64,000 bases of DNA from Allorhodopirellula solitaria (lineage in GTDB: Bacteria; Planctomycetota; Planctomycetia; Pirellulales; Pirellulaceae): the NCBI RefSeq assembly GCF_007859855.1, contig NZ_SJPK01000001.1, positions 287,664 to 351,663 on the forward strand, written 5' to 3'. The notes under the pieces are model-generated. The model did no database searches. It was not told the origin of the DNA and was given only the letters and a program-made list of their open reading frames with translations. Position 1 is the stretch's first letter, and the number at the start of each line of letters is the position of its first letter. A program made the translations under genes and the position numbers. This document shows positions 17,698 to 27,729 of this stretch, in pieces.

Positions 17698-19452
17698 TTA
17701 CTCACTAACATCCGCGGCAAACGTCCCACTCACCATACTGCGTTCTTCATCGGGCAGGCACAGGTAGATTTTGCCTGTTACTTTGCCACCAGCCACTTCG
17801 CCAAACTCCAACTCCATCGCGTAGCCGTTCATCATCATCTCCGTATCGCTCATGTTGTCGGCACGCAGTTTTCGGTGCACATGGGGCGACCCAAACCCAG
17901 ATTTTGGACTCACAGAGAAAGTTTTTCCACCGACGCTTTCGCCTTCATCGAGAAATAGGAAGATGACAAAACCGCTGTCGTTGAAGTGCCCCTGCTCATC
18001 GGCATCCCACAGTTCCAGGATTCCATTCTGCAGAACAGCGTCAACAATCGGAGCTTCCTCGCCACTGAAATAAGCCACTGCCGGGGTCTCGGGGATCGTG
18101 ATGGAATCCAGTTCGAGAGCCCAGCCTTCGGGCACACTCCCCGAGGCCGGCGGGAGCGGTTTGTCCTCTTCCATGCCGTCGGCGCCCATGTGAAATTCGA
18201 CTTCGCCGCCATCGGAAAATCCCATTTCACCAAATTCGCCGCCCGGCATCGCCGCTTGCTGCTCGAAGGCAGCATCGAACTCTTCCTGTGTTTTCGCCGC
18301 GAGCATGGAGTCGAGGGCACTTTCAATCATCCCTTTGAACATGCCCAACATCATGCTGGCACCTTGCGTTTGGTTCACATTCTCCGCTTGCACCTGATTG
18401 ATCTTCTCCTCGATCGTGCCGCTATCCAGTTGGCTTTGCAGATCCCGCCAACTATCGACAACTTTTTTCGGCACCCATCGCTGATCCACGCGCACCATCT
18501 CAAGAGATTCGGGGATCATTGTGGCGGACGGTCCGGCGACCCCAGGTGTCGCTGTGGCCGGGGGCGGTGGAAGATGGACTATCGCGTGGTCCGCGTCGAT
18601 CTGTTCTACCGACACACCCTCGAGAATCTTGGCTCTCGAGTCGTCGGGAACCATTGCCAACAGCGATTTCAGGTGCGCGCCAATTCTCGGAAAGTGATAG
18701 TCCACCATCTCAGTAACACTGTGTTGGGTGGGATCAAATGAAAATCCGAAATCCGCCACTTCATACGCGACACCCACCGCGGGGTCGTAACCCTTTTGGA
18801 AGAGCGGTTGAATTGGCGGCGGAAGGTCCTCAAGCATCTTCGATCCGAGGACAAAGTCTTTTTTCGTGACCAGGACTTCGATGCTCTTGAAGACAAGCGT
18901 CTCCAACTCGGTGATCATCGTTTGCTGTTCATTGACAAACGGATTGACGGCTTTGCGAAGCCGTGGATCGTCAAACGTCTTTCGCATGTCCTTCGGCAAG
19001 GCGTACCAAAAGACACCCGGATGCCCCGCAAAGACTTGCTTTTGGACAAACGCCAGCGTTTGTTCGACCGACATACCGTCGGGAAACGATGGCATCGCAG
19101 AAATAGCGGGAGGAGTCGGCGCCTGAAAGTTCAGAGAGCGTGTCGCGTGCAGTGGAGCTGTCGCACCGGCCGAAGAACCGGGATCCGATTCGGCCGCCTC
19201 ATCGGCCGCCCGCATCATCGCCTGGTAGAGTGCTTTGGCTTGAGCTCGACTCTCCGGGCTCAGCTTGGCGATGGGCACTGTGATCTTTTGCCCGTTGGCC
19301 CTAAGCAAAATGATGCTTTTTCCCTCCACGCCTTGGAATTCGGCCTCGATCGCAAATTTGCCCGTGGTATCGGTCCACGTCTCTGCTGACACGCAGGGGA
19401 CGCTGGGCAGGAGCAAGCCGAATAGACAACCGAAGGCAATGAATCGAAACAT
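17698..19452 (-). CDS. Secreted SHD1-domain protein
   Basis: This 584-residue protein has a signal peptide (residues 1-23, cleavage near VSA-ETW). An SHD1-type domain follows (about 24-75: WTDTTGKFAIEAEFQGVEGK and VPIAKLSPESRAQAK), a beta-barrel module common in planctomycete exported proteins. The middle section (about 110-400) is helical, and the C-terminal section (about 430-584, SGEEAPIVDAVLQNGILELW) looks like a beta-rich domain of unknown type. No catalytic motif was found. SHD1 is known from yeast Sla1 as a peptide-binding module; its role in planctomycetes is not established. It appears to be a single-gene unit. Confidence 0.75.
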   Translation of the reverse strand: MFRFIAFGCLFGLLLPSVPCVSAETWTDTTGKFAIEAEFQGVEGKSIILLRANGQKITVPIAKLSPESRAQAKALYQAMMRAADEAAESDPGSSAGATAPLHATRSLNFQAPTPPAISAMPSFPDGMSVEQTLAFVQKQVFAGHPGVFWYALPKDMRKTFDDPRLRKAVNPFVNEQQTMITELETLVFKSIEVLVTKKDFVLGSKMLEDLPPPIQPLFQKGYDPAVGVAYEVADFGFSFDPTQHSVTEMVDYHFPRIGAHLKSLLAMVPDDSRAKILEGVSVEQIDADHAIVHLPPPPATATPGVAGPSATMIPESLEMVRVDQRWVPKKVVDSWRDLQSQLDSGTIEEKINQVQAENVNQTQGASMMLGMFKGMIESALDSMLAAKTQEEFDAAFEQQAAMPGGEFGEMGFSDGGEVEFHMGADGMEEDKPLPPASGSVPEGWALELDSITIPETPAVAYFSGEEAPIVDAVLQNGILELWDADEQGHFNDSGFVIFLFLDEGESVGGKTFSVSPKSGFGSPHVHRKLRADNMSDTEMMMNGYAMELEFGEVAGGKVTGKIYLCLPDEERSMVSGTFAADVSE

Positions 19453-19709
19453 GATGACCTCTGGGGACTTCGAGGGTGGGGAGGGGGGAGGGATTGGCCC
19501 AGATTACCATAATGCAGCTGGAACCGCACCGCAGCACTGCAAGTCTTTCGATCTCAAATGGATGCACGAGACGTGTCTCGTTGGCTTTCCTGCACGGGGG
19601 CTATGTCCACGTAGGATCCGAGAATCGATCGGTTCAACCGCGACTTCCATGCCACTAAATTCCAAGAAGAACCGTCGCAAAACATCGCCACTTATTGATC
19701 ACGCGATGC

Positions 19710-21257
19710 TTAGACGTCACCACCACGCTCATCCCCGGTGTGTGACCGGAGTCGAGCCAACCCAACTCCGACGAAAAACGTCACACTCGATCCAATCAGT
19801 GCGAACCACGGCCAGGCGACACGTATCCCTGACTCCAGGTCAGCAGATCGGGTGAGGCTGGGAAGCAGGAACTGCACGCACAGCAGTACCGCGAGACCGC
19901 AGAGTGCGCCGATCAAGGCGTCGGCAGTGCGCACTCCAGTGGTCAGGACACCGAGAAGGAACAAGCCGAGTAACAGTCCTGCGGAGTACCCAGCGATTGT
20001 CAACGAATTGCTGACGACGGATGCATCCAATGAAATCGCCCAGATGCCAATCATGACCTGGATGGCACCAAAGGCGATGGCGAGCCTGCGGGTGATCGAT
20101 AGAAGCCGACCGGGTGATGGTACCGTGCTCGTTAGCGGCAGATAAAAATCGTTCAACACAGCCGACGCAGATGCATTGAGCGAACTGGATAGAGTCGACA
20201 TGGCGGCGGCGAGAATCGCGGCGAGCATCAGCCCCACGAGCCCGGTGTTGCGTGGGAAGTGATTGACAATGAAATCAGCGTAGACTTCATCGGATGTGGT
20301 GAACTGCGTGCCTGGGTTCTGTGCGTAGTAACACGCCAGCAGCACGCCAATGAACAGAAACAATGCAAACTGGATCGAAACCACAACGGCGCTGAGCAGG
20401 ATGGCGCGGGCAGCATCACGCTCACTCCGTGCACTGAGGTATCGCTGCACCATCATCTGATCAGTGCCATGAGTCCCCAGTGACAGCACGGCACCACCGA
20501 TCACAGCGGCATAGAAGTTAAACGGTTCGGACAACACCCACAGCCACGTCGACGAGGAAAATCCTGCGGGCGGCGTCAACTGAAACACGGTTAGCTTATC
20601 GTGCGTTGTCGCAAATTCCCAAAAAGTGGGCCAGCCTCCCGAAATCTGGTTTGAAATCACGAACACGGTCGCCACGGCCCCGAGCATGTAGACCACGAAC
20701 TGGATACAATCATTCCAAATGACACTTTTCATGCCACCGAAGTAGGTGTAGAAGATCGTGATAGCGCCGATGGCAATCGCACTGGTGGCCAAATCCCAGC
20801 CGGCGAGTTTGTGCAGGACCACCGCGGCGAGAAACAGACGCAGCCCATCGCCGAGATTCCGAGTGACGAGAAACAGTAGCGAAGCAAATTTTTCAACAGC
20901 ACCACCGAAACGTTTATTGAGCACCTCGTAGGCGCTCATCAGTTTGCCCTGGAAGAACAGCGGCAGAAGCAACTGCACCACAATGGTCCGTCCGATCAGA
21001 AAACCGAACGTGATCTGCAAGAAACGCATGCCGACCGGGCCGTAGCCGGCCCCCGGGACGCTGAGCACCGTCGCGGTACTGGTTTCCGTGGCCACGATCG
21101 ACCCTAAAATGGCCCACCACGGAAGATCACGATTGCCAACCAAGAACGCCTCGACGGAATCATTTTTACCACTCAATCGCAGCCCGATCGCGATCGCCGC
21201 GGCGACCGAGACGAAGAGGACCATGGCGTCGATATGACCAATGTGAAGCAAAATCAA
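19710..21257 (-). CDS. Sodium:solute symporter (SSS family)
   Basis: This 515-residue integral membrane protein has about 13 hydrophobic helices. Family features include the N-terminal helix followed by SVEAFLVGNRDLPWWAI, the VATETSTATVLSVPG stretch and the conserved MQRYLSARSERDA segment after GTDQMMVQRY. Members use a sodium gradient to import sugars, sialic acid, amino acids or vitamins. The gene is divergent from murQ and a sugar kinase, with only about 45 bp between starts, so it may import N-acetylmuramate or a related amino sugar. That substrate is inference from context. Confidence 0.88.
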   Translation of the reverse strand: MILLHIGHIDAMVLFVSVAAAIAIGLRLSGKNDSVEAFLVGNRDLPWWAILGSIVATETSTATVLSVPGAGYGPVGMRFLQITFGFLIGRTIVVQLLLPLFFQGKLMSAYEVLNKRFGGAVEKFASLLFLVTRNLGDGLRLFLAAVVLHKLAGWDLATSAIAIGAITIFYTYFGGMKSVIWNDCIQFVVYMLGAVATVFVISNQISGGWPTFWEFATTHDKLTVFQLTPPAGFSSSTWLWVLSEPFNFYAAVIGGAVLSLGTHGTDQMMVQRYLSARSERDAARAILLSAVVVSIQFALFLFIGVLLACYYAQNPGTQFTTSDEVYADFIVNHFPRNTGLVGLMLAAILAAAMSTLSSSLNASASAVLNDFYLPLTSTVPSPGRLLSITRRLAIAFGAIQVMIGIWAISLDASVVSNSLTIAGYSAGLLLGLFLLGVLTTGVRTADALIGALCGLAVLLCVQFLLPSLTRSADLESGIRVAWPWFALIGSSVTFFVGVGLARLRSHTGDERGGDV

Positions 21258-21302
21258 TTCTCCGACTCAGGGACATACACTCATCTGGGAGTGACCGGGC
21301 GT

Positions 21303-22199
21303 ATGGATCCATCTCACGAACTGACCACCGAGGCCCGAAATGAACGTTCAGATCATCTCGATTTGATGACAGCGCCCGAAATCGTTCAGCTCATGAACGC
21401 CGAGGACGCCACGTTGGCGGCGGCTGTGGCGAAAGAATCCGAGGCGATTGCTGAAGCGATCGACGTTGTGGTGAACAGTTTCCAATCCGGTGGCCGGCTA
21501 TTCTACATCGGCGCTGGCACTTCGGGGCGTCTCGGCGTGCTCGATGCATCGGAGTGTCCACCCACGTTCAATACGCCACCGGAAATGGTGATCGGGATCA
21601 TCGCAGGAGGCGATACCGCCCTGCGACAAGCGATCGAGGGCGCAGAAGATTCCGTGACGCTCGCCGCGGAGGACTTGGCCAAGCACAACTTCAACGCGAA
21701 CGACACGCTCGTGGGGATCGCATCGAGCGGCGGCACGCCTTACGTGATCGGTGGACTCGATTACGCTCGTCAGACCGGAGCGGCCACCGTGGGCTTGACC
21801 TGCAATGCCAACTCACGTCTGCACCGACACGCCGATACCATCATCGCTCCCGTCGTCGGGCCAGAAATCCTCAGCGGATCGACACGGCTTAAAGCGGGCA
21901 CCGCAACGAAAATGGTCCTGAATATGTTGACGACCGGTGCGATGGTTCGAATCGGCAAGACCTATGGAAACTGGATGGTCGACCTCCGTGCCTCCAACGA
22001 CAAGCTCCGCCGCCGCAGTATCCGCATCGTCGGCGAACTGACGGGACTGTCCGCAGATGCCGCCGCAGGACTTCTCGGCCGCTGCGATGGAGATCTCAAG
22101 ACAGCAATCGTCTCGCACGTTCGTGGTGTCGATGCGGCGGAGGCTCGGGAGCGTTTGCAGCAGAGCGATGGTCAATTACGCGAAGCGTTGAAAGCGTGA
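21303..22199 (+). CDS. murQ: N-acetylmuramic acid 6-phosphate etherase
   Basis: MurQ cleaves the lactyl ether of MurNAc-6-phosphate, giving GlcNAc-6-phosphate and D-lactate. The signature GAGTSGRLGVLDASECPPTF and the later block STRLKAGTATKMVLNMLTT are both intact. A longer frame opens at 21234 and would overlap the divergent symporter gene; ATG 21303 gives 298 residues, the usual length, and starts at MDPSHELTTEARNE. It overlaps the downstream kinase gene by 4 bp (GTGA), so the two are translationally coupled. Context indicates salvage of peptidoglycan sugars. Confidence 0.95.
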   Translation: MDPSHELTTEARNERSDHLDLMTAPEIVQLMNAEDATLAAAVAKESEAIAEAIDVVVNSFQSGGRLFYIGAGTSGRLGVLDASECPPTFNTPPEMVIGIIAGGDTALRQAIEGAEDSVTLAAEDLAKHNFNANDTLVGIASSGGTPYVIGGLDYARQTGAATVGLTCNANSRLHRHADTIIAPVVGPEILSGSTRLKAGTATKMVLNMLTTGAMVRIGKTYGNWMVDLRASNDKLRRRSIRIVGELTGLSADAAAGLLGRCDGDLKTAIVSHVRGVDAAEARERLQQSDGQLREALKA

Positions 22200-23125
22200 A
22201 CAGTGCATACGTTCTCGGCGTCGATGCCGGCGGTTCCAAAACCCGCGTGTCGCTCGGCCGAGTCACCGACGGGCAGTTGCACGGTATCACAACCGCGGTC
22301 GGCGGGGCCGGCAATCCTCGGTCGGTAGGGTTCGAGCGCGCCCTCGGCGAAATTGGAGAAACCGTCCAACGCGCCTTCCAGGCGGCTAGCATCAAACCTA
22401 CGACAGTTTCGCATGCGTGTCTTTGCATCGCCGGCGCAGGCCGCCAAGAAGAGCAACAGCGGATCCTCGATTGGTGCGTGGCATCGAAACTTGCCGTCCA
22501 TCCAGCCGTTGTCAGCGATGCCGAATGTTTACTCGCCGCCAGTGATTCAGTTGGCGTTGCCTTGATTGCGGGTACCGGATCGATGGCGTGGGGATGCAGC
22601 CATCGCGGACAGACGACACGAGCGGGAGGTTGTGGCTACCTGCTCGATGATGAAGGCAGCGGTTTCTGGCTGGGAAAAGAGATCCTCCGACACTGCTGCA
22701 TGTCCGCCGATGCCCGCCAAAGCACGACCAGCCTCGTGCCCCCTGTCCTCGCGTATCTCGATCTCGCCTCACCCGATCACATCATCGCCTGGTGCTACGA
22801 CGGTACCGACGCACGACAACGCATTGCGTCGCTCGCGCCACTGGTCTTTGAGGAGTATGGCCATGACGCGGTTGCGCAGGAAATCGTTCATGCCGGTGCT
22901 CACGCCCTCGCAGACCTGGTCGCGGCAGTGTCCCATCAGCTCAGATTCGCCGCCCGATCGTATACACTTGCCTGCGCCGGAAGCGTCTTGTTGAATCAGC
23001 CGATCTACCGGGAACTGCTGGAATCCCGGCTGCGTCAATTGGAGGTGGAACCGCGCGAAGTGCGTTGGATCGGCAATCCCGCCGAGGGAGCCCTCGAGCT
23101 CGCCTGGAAAGCTTGTGTGGGATAA
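22196..23125 (+). CDS. BadF/BcrA-type sugar kinase (GlcNAc/MurNAc kinase-like)
   Basis: This 309-residue ASKHA-fold kinase has the phosphate-1 loop LGVDAGGSKTRVSLG, the GTGSMAWG motif and the adenosine-region motif GYLLDDEGSGFWLG. Relatives phosphorylate N-acetylglucosamine, N-acetylmuramate or glucosamine. Its GTG start overlaps the murQ stop, so it is co-translated with murQ. A product of MurNAc-6-phosphate would feed MurQ directly, matching kinases of the MurK type. Substrate choice between GlcNAc and MurNAc cannot be decided from sequence. Confidence 0.85.
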   Translation: MNSAYVLGVDAGGSKTRVSLGRVTDGQLHGITTAVGGAGNPRSVGFERALGEIGETVQRAFQAASIKPTTVSHACLCIAGAGRQEEQQRILDWCVASKLAVHPAVVSDAECLLAASDSVGVALIAGTGSMAWGCSHRGQTTRAGGCGYLLDDEGSGFWLGKEILRHCCMSADARQSTTSLVPPVLAYLDLASPDHIIAWCYDGTDARQRIASLAPLVFEEYGHDAVAQEIVHAGAHALADLVAAVSHQLRFAARSYTLACAGSVLLNQPIYRELLESRLRQLEVEPREVRWIGNPAEGALELAWKACVG

Positions 23126-23314
23126 ACTTGTTCCTAAATCATTCTCGAGCACTGGACGGCTGAAATTGCTTGCGTCGTATTTGTCGTGTCGGTAACATGT
23201 GCCCTTTGCCGGGCTCTCATTGCAACAGGGCGATCGCGACATACGCGAGTCGACGCAGACTGAATTGCAATGCGTCTCCCCGCCTCGTACTTTCTCTGGA
23301 AACGGAATCATGGC

Positions 23315-23482
23315 ATGTCCGTAAACTGCACTGCGACCCAGTTCGTTGGCGCTTTGATTTGCTTGGTAGGTGTGGTGGGACTGTTCCTGCGGATATCATC
23401 CAACGACGGAGCCTTGGCCATTGCTGGAGCAATCGTCTTTGCCTCTGGCGTGATTGCGCAGGCGATCGCGCGTAGCAAGTAG
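23315..23482 (+). CDS. Small two-helix membrane protein
   Basis: The 55-residue product from ATG 23315 has two hydrophobic helices (about 9-26 and 32-50) joined by a short polar loop (RISSNDGA) and ends in a basic tail. An upstream in-frame start (23270) would add 15 residues. It stops only 6 bp before the HTTM gene start, so the two are probably translated together. I recognise no family. Confidence 0.55.
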   Translation: MSVNCTATQFVGALICLVGVVGLFLRISSNDGALAIAGAIVFASGVIAQAIARSK

Positions 23483-23488
23483 GCACTG

Positions 23489-25000
23489 ATGACGGCGATA
23501 GAAAAGCAATCGTCTTTCCGGAGGCGAGCACGGAAGTTCGTCGAGATCGATCCGCGATCCCTCACCGCGTTTCGGATAGCGATCGGAATCGTGCTGCTGG
23601 TCGACTTAATCATTCGAGCGACGTCGCTCGAGGCGCACTACACCGACATCGGTGTCATGCCCTCGACTTTGGTTGGCGGCAACTACGAAGGCACCTGGCG
23701 TTGGTCTCTGCACCTGTGGAGTGGCTCCCTGGGGTTTGCCTACCTGCTCTTCATGGTATCTGGAATCGCAGCAGTCTGTTTGACGATCGGGTTCTGCGCC
23801 CCGATTGCCACGATTGCCTGTTGGGTTTTGTGGGCGTCGGTACAATGCCGGACACCGTTGCTGCAGAACGGTGGCGATGATCTGTTGCGAATGCTGCTGT
23901 TCTGGGCCATGTTTCTGCCATTGCCGTCGAATGGACGCTTCAAGCTGGGGACGGCTCTCATTCGCTACCGGACGAGCTCGATTGCTTCGGCTGCGCTCCT
24001 GCTACAGGTCTCGCTGATGTACTTCATGGCAGGCTCCTGGAAGTTGACTGGTGATTGGCTGCACGGCAACGAGCTGCACCGAATATTCTGCGATGGTGGA
24101 TACGCGCGTCCACTCGCCTATGCACTTCAATCTTACCCCAACCTCACCTCGATCTCCGGTACCGCGGTTGTTGTCGCCGAACACCTGCTAGCGTTTCTGC
24201 TCTGGATACCACCGCGATATTGGCGTGCGCGGTGTGCCGTCGTCGCAGCGCTCGCTCTCATGCACGTCGGCGTCGAGTTGACACTCACCGTCGGACTATT
24301 CTCCTTCGTTTGCTGGACGGCGTTGCTACTCTTCCTTCCCACTGGGTTCTGGGACGCGTTCGAGAAACGGATGGGGCGTCGATGGGCAATCCGTCGAGGC
24401 AAATCGGAGTCCACCGAGGCCTACAATGCGGATATCGCGACCGGTGTGCAACCCGCCCCATTTCGCATCGGCGGTCTCAGCCGTGCTGTCGCGGCAGGGG
24501 TGGTTCTGTTTTCGCTGCTGTACGTCATCACATGGAACCTGGCCGCGCGACGCGTCATCGGCTACGACGTGATCCCGCCTGCGGCGCGGAGAGTGGGTGA
24601 ACTGCTCTCGCTGCAGCAGAGCTGGCGTCTATTCGACTACGCATCCAATCGAGACGGTTGGTTCATCGTGCTGGCGCGCCAGCCGGACTATCGGTATGCC
24701 GATTTGCTTCGTGATGGCGTTCCAGCTGACAGAGAGACATTTTCTCGGCCAGCCTTTCCCTATCGCCGCTTTCCCGACCATCGCTGGCGAAAGTTCTACA
24801 GCAATCTTGTCAGGGACCACTACTACGCCTTCCGCGAACCGCTCTGTCGATATTTGGCGTTCCAGTGGAAACGAGAGCATGGTGCTCAAGAACGGATCGA
24901 AGCGATTGAATTGCAGTACATGCAGGAACTCAATGACCCCGAGGATCCCGATGCGTACATGCAACGATTTTTATACACCCTCGAACTCAACGAGGCCTAG
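23489..25000 (+). CDS. HTTM-domain membrane protein (gamma-carboxylase-like)
   Basis: This 503-residue multi-pass protein shows the HTTM pattern: DPRSLTAFRIAIGIVLLVDL at the N terminus, then a chain of hydrophobic helices up to about residue 270 with one more at about 330, and a soluble C-terminal part (RRFPDHRWRKFYSNL). HTTM is the membrane part shared with vitamin-K-dependent gamma-glutamyl carboxylase. In bacteria its substrate is mostly unknown. A carboxylase reaction is not proven by the domain. It is coupled to a small membrane-protein gene upstream and convergent with a large single-pass protein gene. Confidence 0.8.
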   Translation: MTAIEKQSSFRRRARKFVEIDPRSLTAFRIAIGIVLLVDLIIRATSLEAHYTDIGVMPSTLVGGNYEGTWRWSLHLWSGSLGFAYLLFMVSGIAAVCLTIGFCAPIATIACWVLWASVQCRTPLLQNGGDDLLRMLLFWAMFLPLPSNGRFKLGTALIRYRTSSIASAALLLQVSLMYFMAGSWKLTGDWLHGNELHRIFCDGGYARPLAYALQSYPNLTSISGTAVVVAEHLLAFLLWIPPRYWRARCAVVAALALMHVGVELTLTVGLFSFVCWTALLLFLPTGFWDAFEKRMGRRWAIRRGKSESTEAYNADIATGVQPAPFRIGGLSRAVAAGVVLFSLLYVITWNLAARRVIGYDVIPPAARRVGELLSLQQSWRLFDYASNRDGWFIVLARQPDYRYADLLRDGVPADRETFSRPAFPYRRFPDHRWRKFYSNLVRDHYYAFREPLCRYLAFQWKREHGAQERIEAIELQYMQELNDPEDPDAYMQRFLYTLELNEA

Positions 25001-25021
25001 CGGCCGGTCCGTCCCAGATCG

Positions 25022-27352
25022 CTAGGGTTGCAGGTAGAGCGGCAATTGAGCCTGCAGTTCGCTGCGCTGGGCTGAGGATTCCGGTTCATCGCCGTATAGA
25101 TCAATCGCGTGCAGGCGCACCGCCGACGCTTCGCGTGGCCCGAGTCGATCGGCGATCTTGCTCCACCGGCTAGCGAGATCAGCGAGTGCGTCTTGGTTGC
25201 TAGCGGTAGGGCCAGCGGAAACCTGCATGGACTGGATCACCTTCCACTCCGCTTTCGCGGCCGCCGCGACAGACAGATTGCTCGTTTGGCCGAGCCATGC
25301 GATCCCCTTGTTCCAGCGCCGCTGTTGCAGACAGAAAATACTGGCCATCAAGCCCGAAGGATGCTCGGCGGACTCGAGCCGTTCCCATTCGCTCGGGGAA
25401 GGCAGTGTGTCGATCGCAGCGAACAAATTGTTCAACTCGGAGACACTCTCCTCATCACTACAGATGCGAGCAAGCTGCTCGACGTCAATCCGGAATGCTG
25501 CCAAGCTGTCGCTGCGATCTCGAGCGGACAATCGCTCACTCACCACGATCCGGTCGATTAGCACGTTGGCTTGTCGCAGCATCTGGTCAAGGTCGCTGGT
25601 CCTCACCACTCGCTTGCGGGCGGCGCGCCAGGACTCAAGTAACGCGTAAATCTCTTTCGCATTCAAATTCGAGGAGTTAGCGAGTTCGCTAGCGCTCGCT
25701 CCCGCTGGCATACTCACCCCATAATCGGGAGCTTGGCGTAGCTGGGAAACAATCTCTGAGAATGGCATGACCAACCACGAGGCTTGGCATTTGAGTCGCG
25801 ATGCCGCCACACTCTCGAGCGATCCGGAACCGGCGAGCTCTGCGATGAGGTCCCATTGATCAATCAAATCGCTGGCGGCGGAATCGGTAAACAGTTCTTC
25901 CGCTGAGTCAGTTTCGGACCACAGCGTCGACACCGCTGATGTGATCGCGGACTCGTCAAACACTCGGGCTTCGGTCGAGCTGGGGGCCGGCGCGGCGGGC
26001 GTTGGCCCAGCCGATCGATCGTTGCCAATCGACAAAATCTCTGCGGGCGTTGGGTTCATCGGCTCAGGCACACGGTCGAGCGAGTCAGCCCCCGACGATG
26101 CTGGCCCAGTGGTGGCGGGCCCAGTGGTGGCTGGCTCCTCGGTCATCGGCAAATCAATTTCAGGTAATTCAGCAACGTTGGCGAGCGCCGCCATCAACTC
26201 CTCCGTGGTGAGTTGATGCTGAGACATATCGGGTACTGTTGCCGGCGACTCGTTGACCGACTCGAGATCGATCGGTTGGGCGCGGGGCGAATGAGGCAGA
26301 GGCGTTTCAGCAGCCGTGGGCTCGGGGCCGGCCGGCTGAGGGATGGTCGTTGCGGGAACAGGCGAATCGGGTAACGAAGGGCTGACAGTCGATCGATCCG
26401 TTAGCTGGTCGGCTGGGATCGCTGGCTCCGGAGCGAGGCGGGTAACTGGCTCCTCAGTTCCAGCGAGTGGCTCTGGGGGAGCAGCGTTTCGGTAGACGGC
26501 AATAGACAGGATCAGCAAGACCACGCCCCCAGCCAGGCCGACGATCAGGCGCGGCTCGCGAAGCCAACGCTGCCACCTCGTTGGTTTCGATCGAGCCTGC
26601 AGTTCGGCGAGTACCTCGATGGCCTCGGCTCGATAAGTCGGGGAGTCATGAAGCCGACGGAGTTGTTTTCTCGTGGCCTGCTTCGCCACCAATCCGCCTC
26701 GCACCTGCGGCGTCGCTGCGGGTGTGACGCCTCCACTAGCTGCCGTGACGGGAATGGCGTGGCCAAACAGGCGAATGCTGCCCTGTTGGTCGTTCCCATG
26801 CGTGGGCTGCAAGACCACCGGAGTACCATCGATCTCCGAGGCGTGCTGCAACACCATCGGCAACATGCGGCCCACCCGCACTTGCTGAAAATAGCTGCCG
26901 CGAAAACGGGGATCGATCAACCGGTAGGTCGACATGACGATCTGGGTGAGTTGGTCTTCCTGCGCCGGTGAGGGATCAACGATCTGGCTCAATGCGATCG
27001 CGTCGGCGCTGCGGTGAGCGGCACTGCGGATGATCGGCAAACGCCATTCGAGATTCCGAACGCCGATGGTGGCAAAATCCGCCTCACTGGCACCCTGACT
27101 GTCCGCAGGCGCGGCCTCGGCGGCCCCACGCGTCTGTGGCTCGCCGAGCGATTCATTTTCCAGGTCGAGGTCCAGGTCACGAACCATCTCATCGACGCTG
27201 ATCTCTGCCATCGCCGAGCGTCCGTCCGCCTCCTCGGCGACAGAACGATCGCCCGCGACTCCACTATCGGGCATCGCGCGCTGAAACGGCGGAACGCGAT
27301 CGGGCAGATCCATCGGCGGCGAGCTGTTGGTACATACGGGGTTGGGATACAT
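25022..27352 (-). CDS. Large single-pass membrane protein, unknown
   Basis: This 776-residue product has an acidic cytoplasmic N-terminal part (1-265) containing a small folded segment (about 95-200), one membrane helix at 268-288 (LIVGLAGGVVLLILSIAVYR), a long Pro/Thr/Glu-rich linker (about 290-470, including ATTGPATTGPASSG), and a helical C-terminal domain (about 480-776). I recognise no domain. The layout (soluble head, single helix, Pro-rich spacer, outer domain) resembles that of the 642-residue protein at 57075-59003, though the sequences are not alike. The start is uncertain; Met14 is an alternative. Confidence 0.7.
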   Translation of the reverse strand: MYPNPVCTNSSPPMDLPDRVPPFQRAMPDSGVAGDRSVAEEADGRSAMAEISVDEMVRDLDLDLENESLGEPQTRGAAEAAPADSQGASEADFATIGVRNLEWRLPIIRSAAHRSADAIALSQIVDPSPAQEDQLTQIVMSTYRLIDPRFRGSYFQQVRVGRMLPMVLQHASEIDGTPVVLQPTHGNDQQGSIRLFGHAIPVTAASGGVTPAATPQVRGGLVAKQATRKQLRRLHDSPTYRAEAIEVLAELQARSKPTRWQRWLREPRLIVGLAGGVVLLILSIAVYRNAAPPEPLAGTEEPVTRLAPEPAIPADQLTDRSTVSPSLPDSPVPATTIPQPAGPEPTAAETPLPHSPRAQPIDLESVNESPATVPDMSQHQLTTEELMAALANVAELPEIDLPMTEEPATTGPATTGPASSGADSLDRVPEPMNPTPAEILSIGNDRSAGPTPAAPAPSSTEARVFDESAITSAVSTLWSETDSAEELFTDSAASDLIDQWDLIAELAGSGSLESVAASRLKCQASWLVMPFSEIVSQLRQAPDYGVSMPAGASASELANSSNLNAKEIYALLESWRAARKRVVRTSDLDQMLRQANVLIDRIVVSERLSARDRSDSLAAFRIDVEQLARICSDEESVSELNNLFAAIDTLPSPSEWERLESAEHPSGLMASIFCLQQRRWNKGIAWLGQTSNLSVAAAAKAEWKVIQSMQVSAGPTASNQDALADLASRWSKIADRLGPREASAVRLHAIDLYGDEPESSAQRSELQAQLPLYLQP

Positions 27353-27493
27353 AAATCGGTCTAGGCGCGTTCCATTGTACGCACCCCATGCGGGCGGGGG
27401 TCGGAATAATTTTTGCCTACCCAGATTGGCTCCATTCCTCGACTCTCAGGGCGCGGCAACTGGCAATCATGACGGCTCAATAACCCATTTCTA

Positions 27494-27519
27494 GTGCCAA
27501 ATCCAGTCGGAATTGGCAC
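27494..27519. promoter_or_regulatory. 11-bp inverted repeat in a divergent upstream region
   Basis: GTGCCAAATCC (27494-27504) and GGAATTGGCAC (27509-27519) form an inverted repeat with one mismatch and a 4-bp loop. It lies in the 377-bp gene-free stretch between divergent genes (27352 minus, 27730 plus). It could be an operator or a small hairpin. I see nothing else in 27353-27729. Confidence 0.35.
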
Positions 27520-27729
27520 CGATTGGCGTGTGGCGACATTCCGCCCCGCTGAGCCGCCTCTGTGGGAGAACGGAAAATTCGCATCGATTCGGTAGAACCT
27601 GAAAAATCGGATCAAGCTCCCCAATCGTTAAAGTCGACACTTAGATGGCAGGACGCTCTGGCGATGGATCGCCGTGCCTTGTTACACCCACCTGCGTCGA
27701 CTCGTTTCTAGCCGAAAGATTGAACTGCC

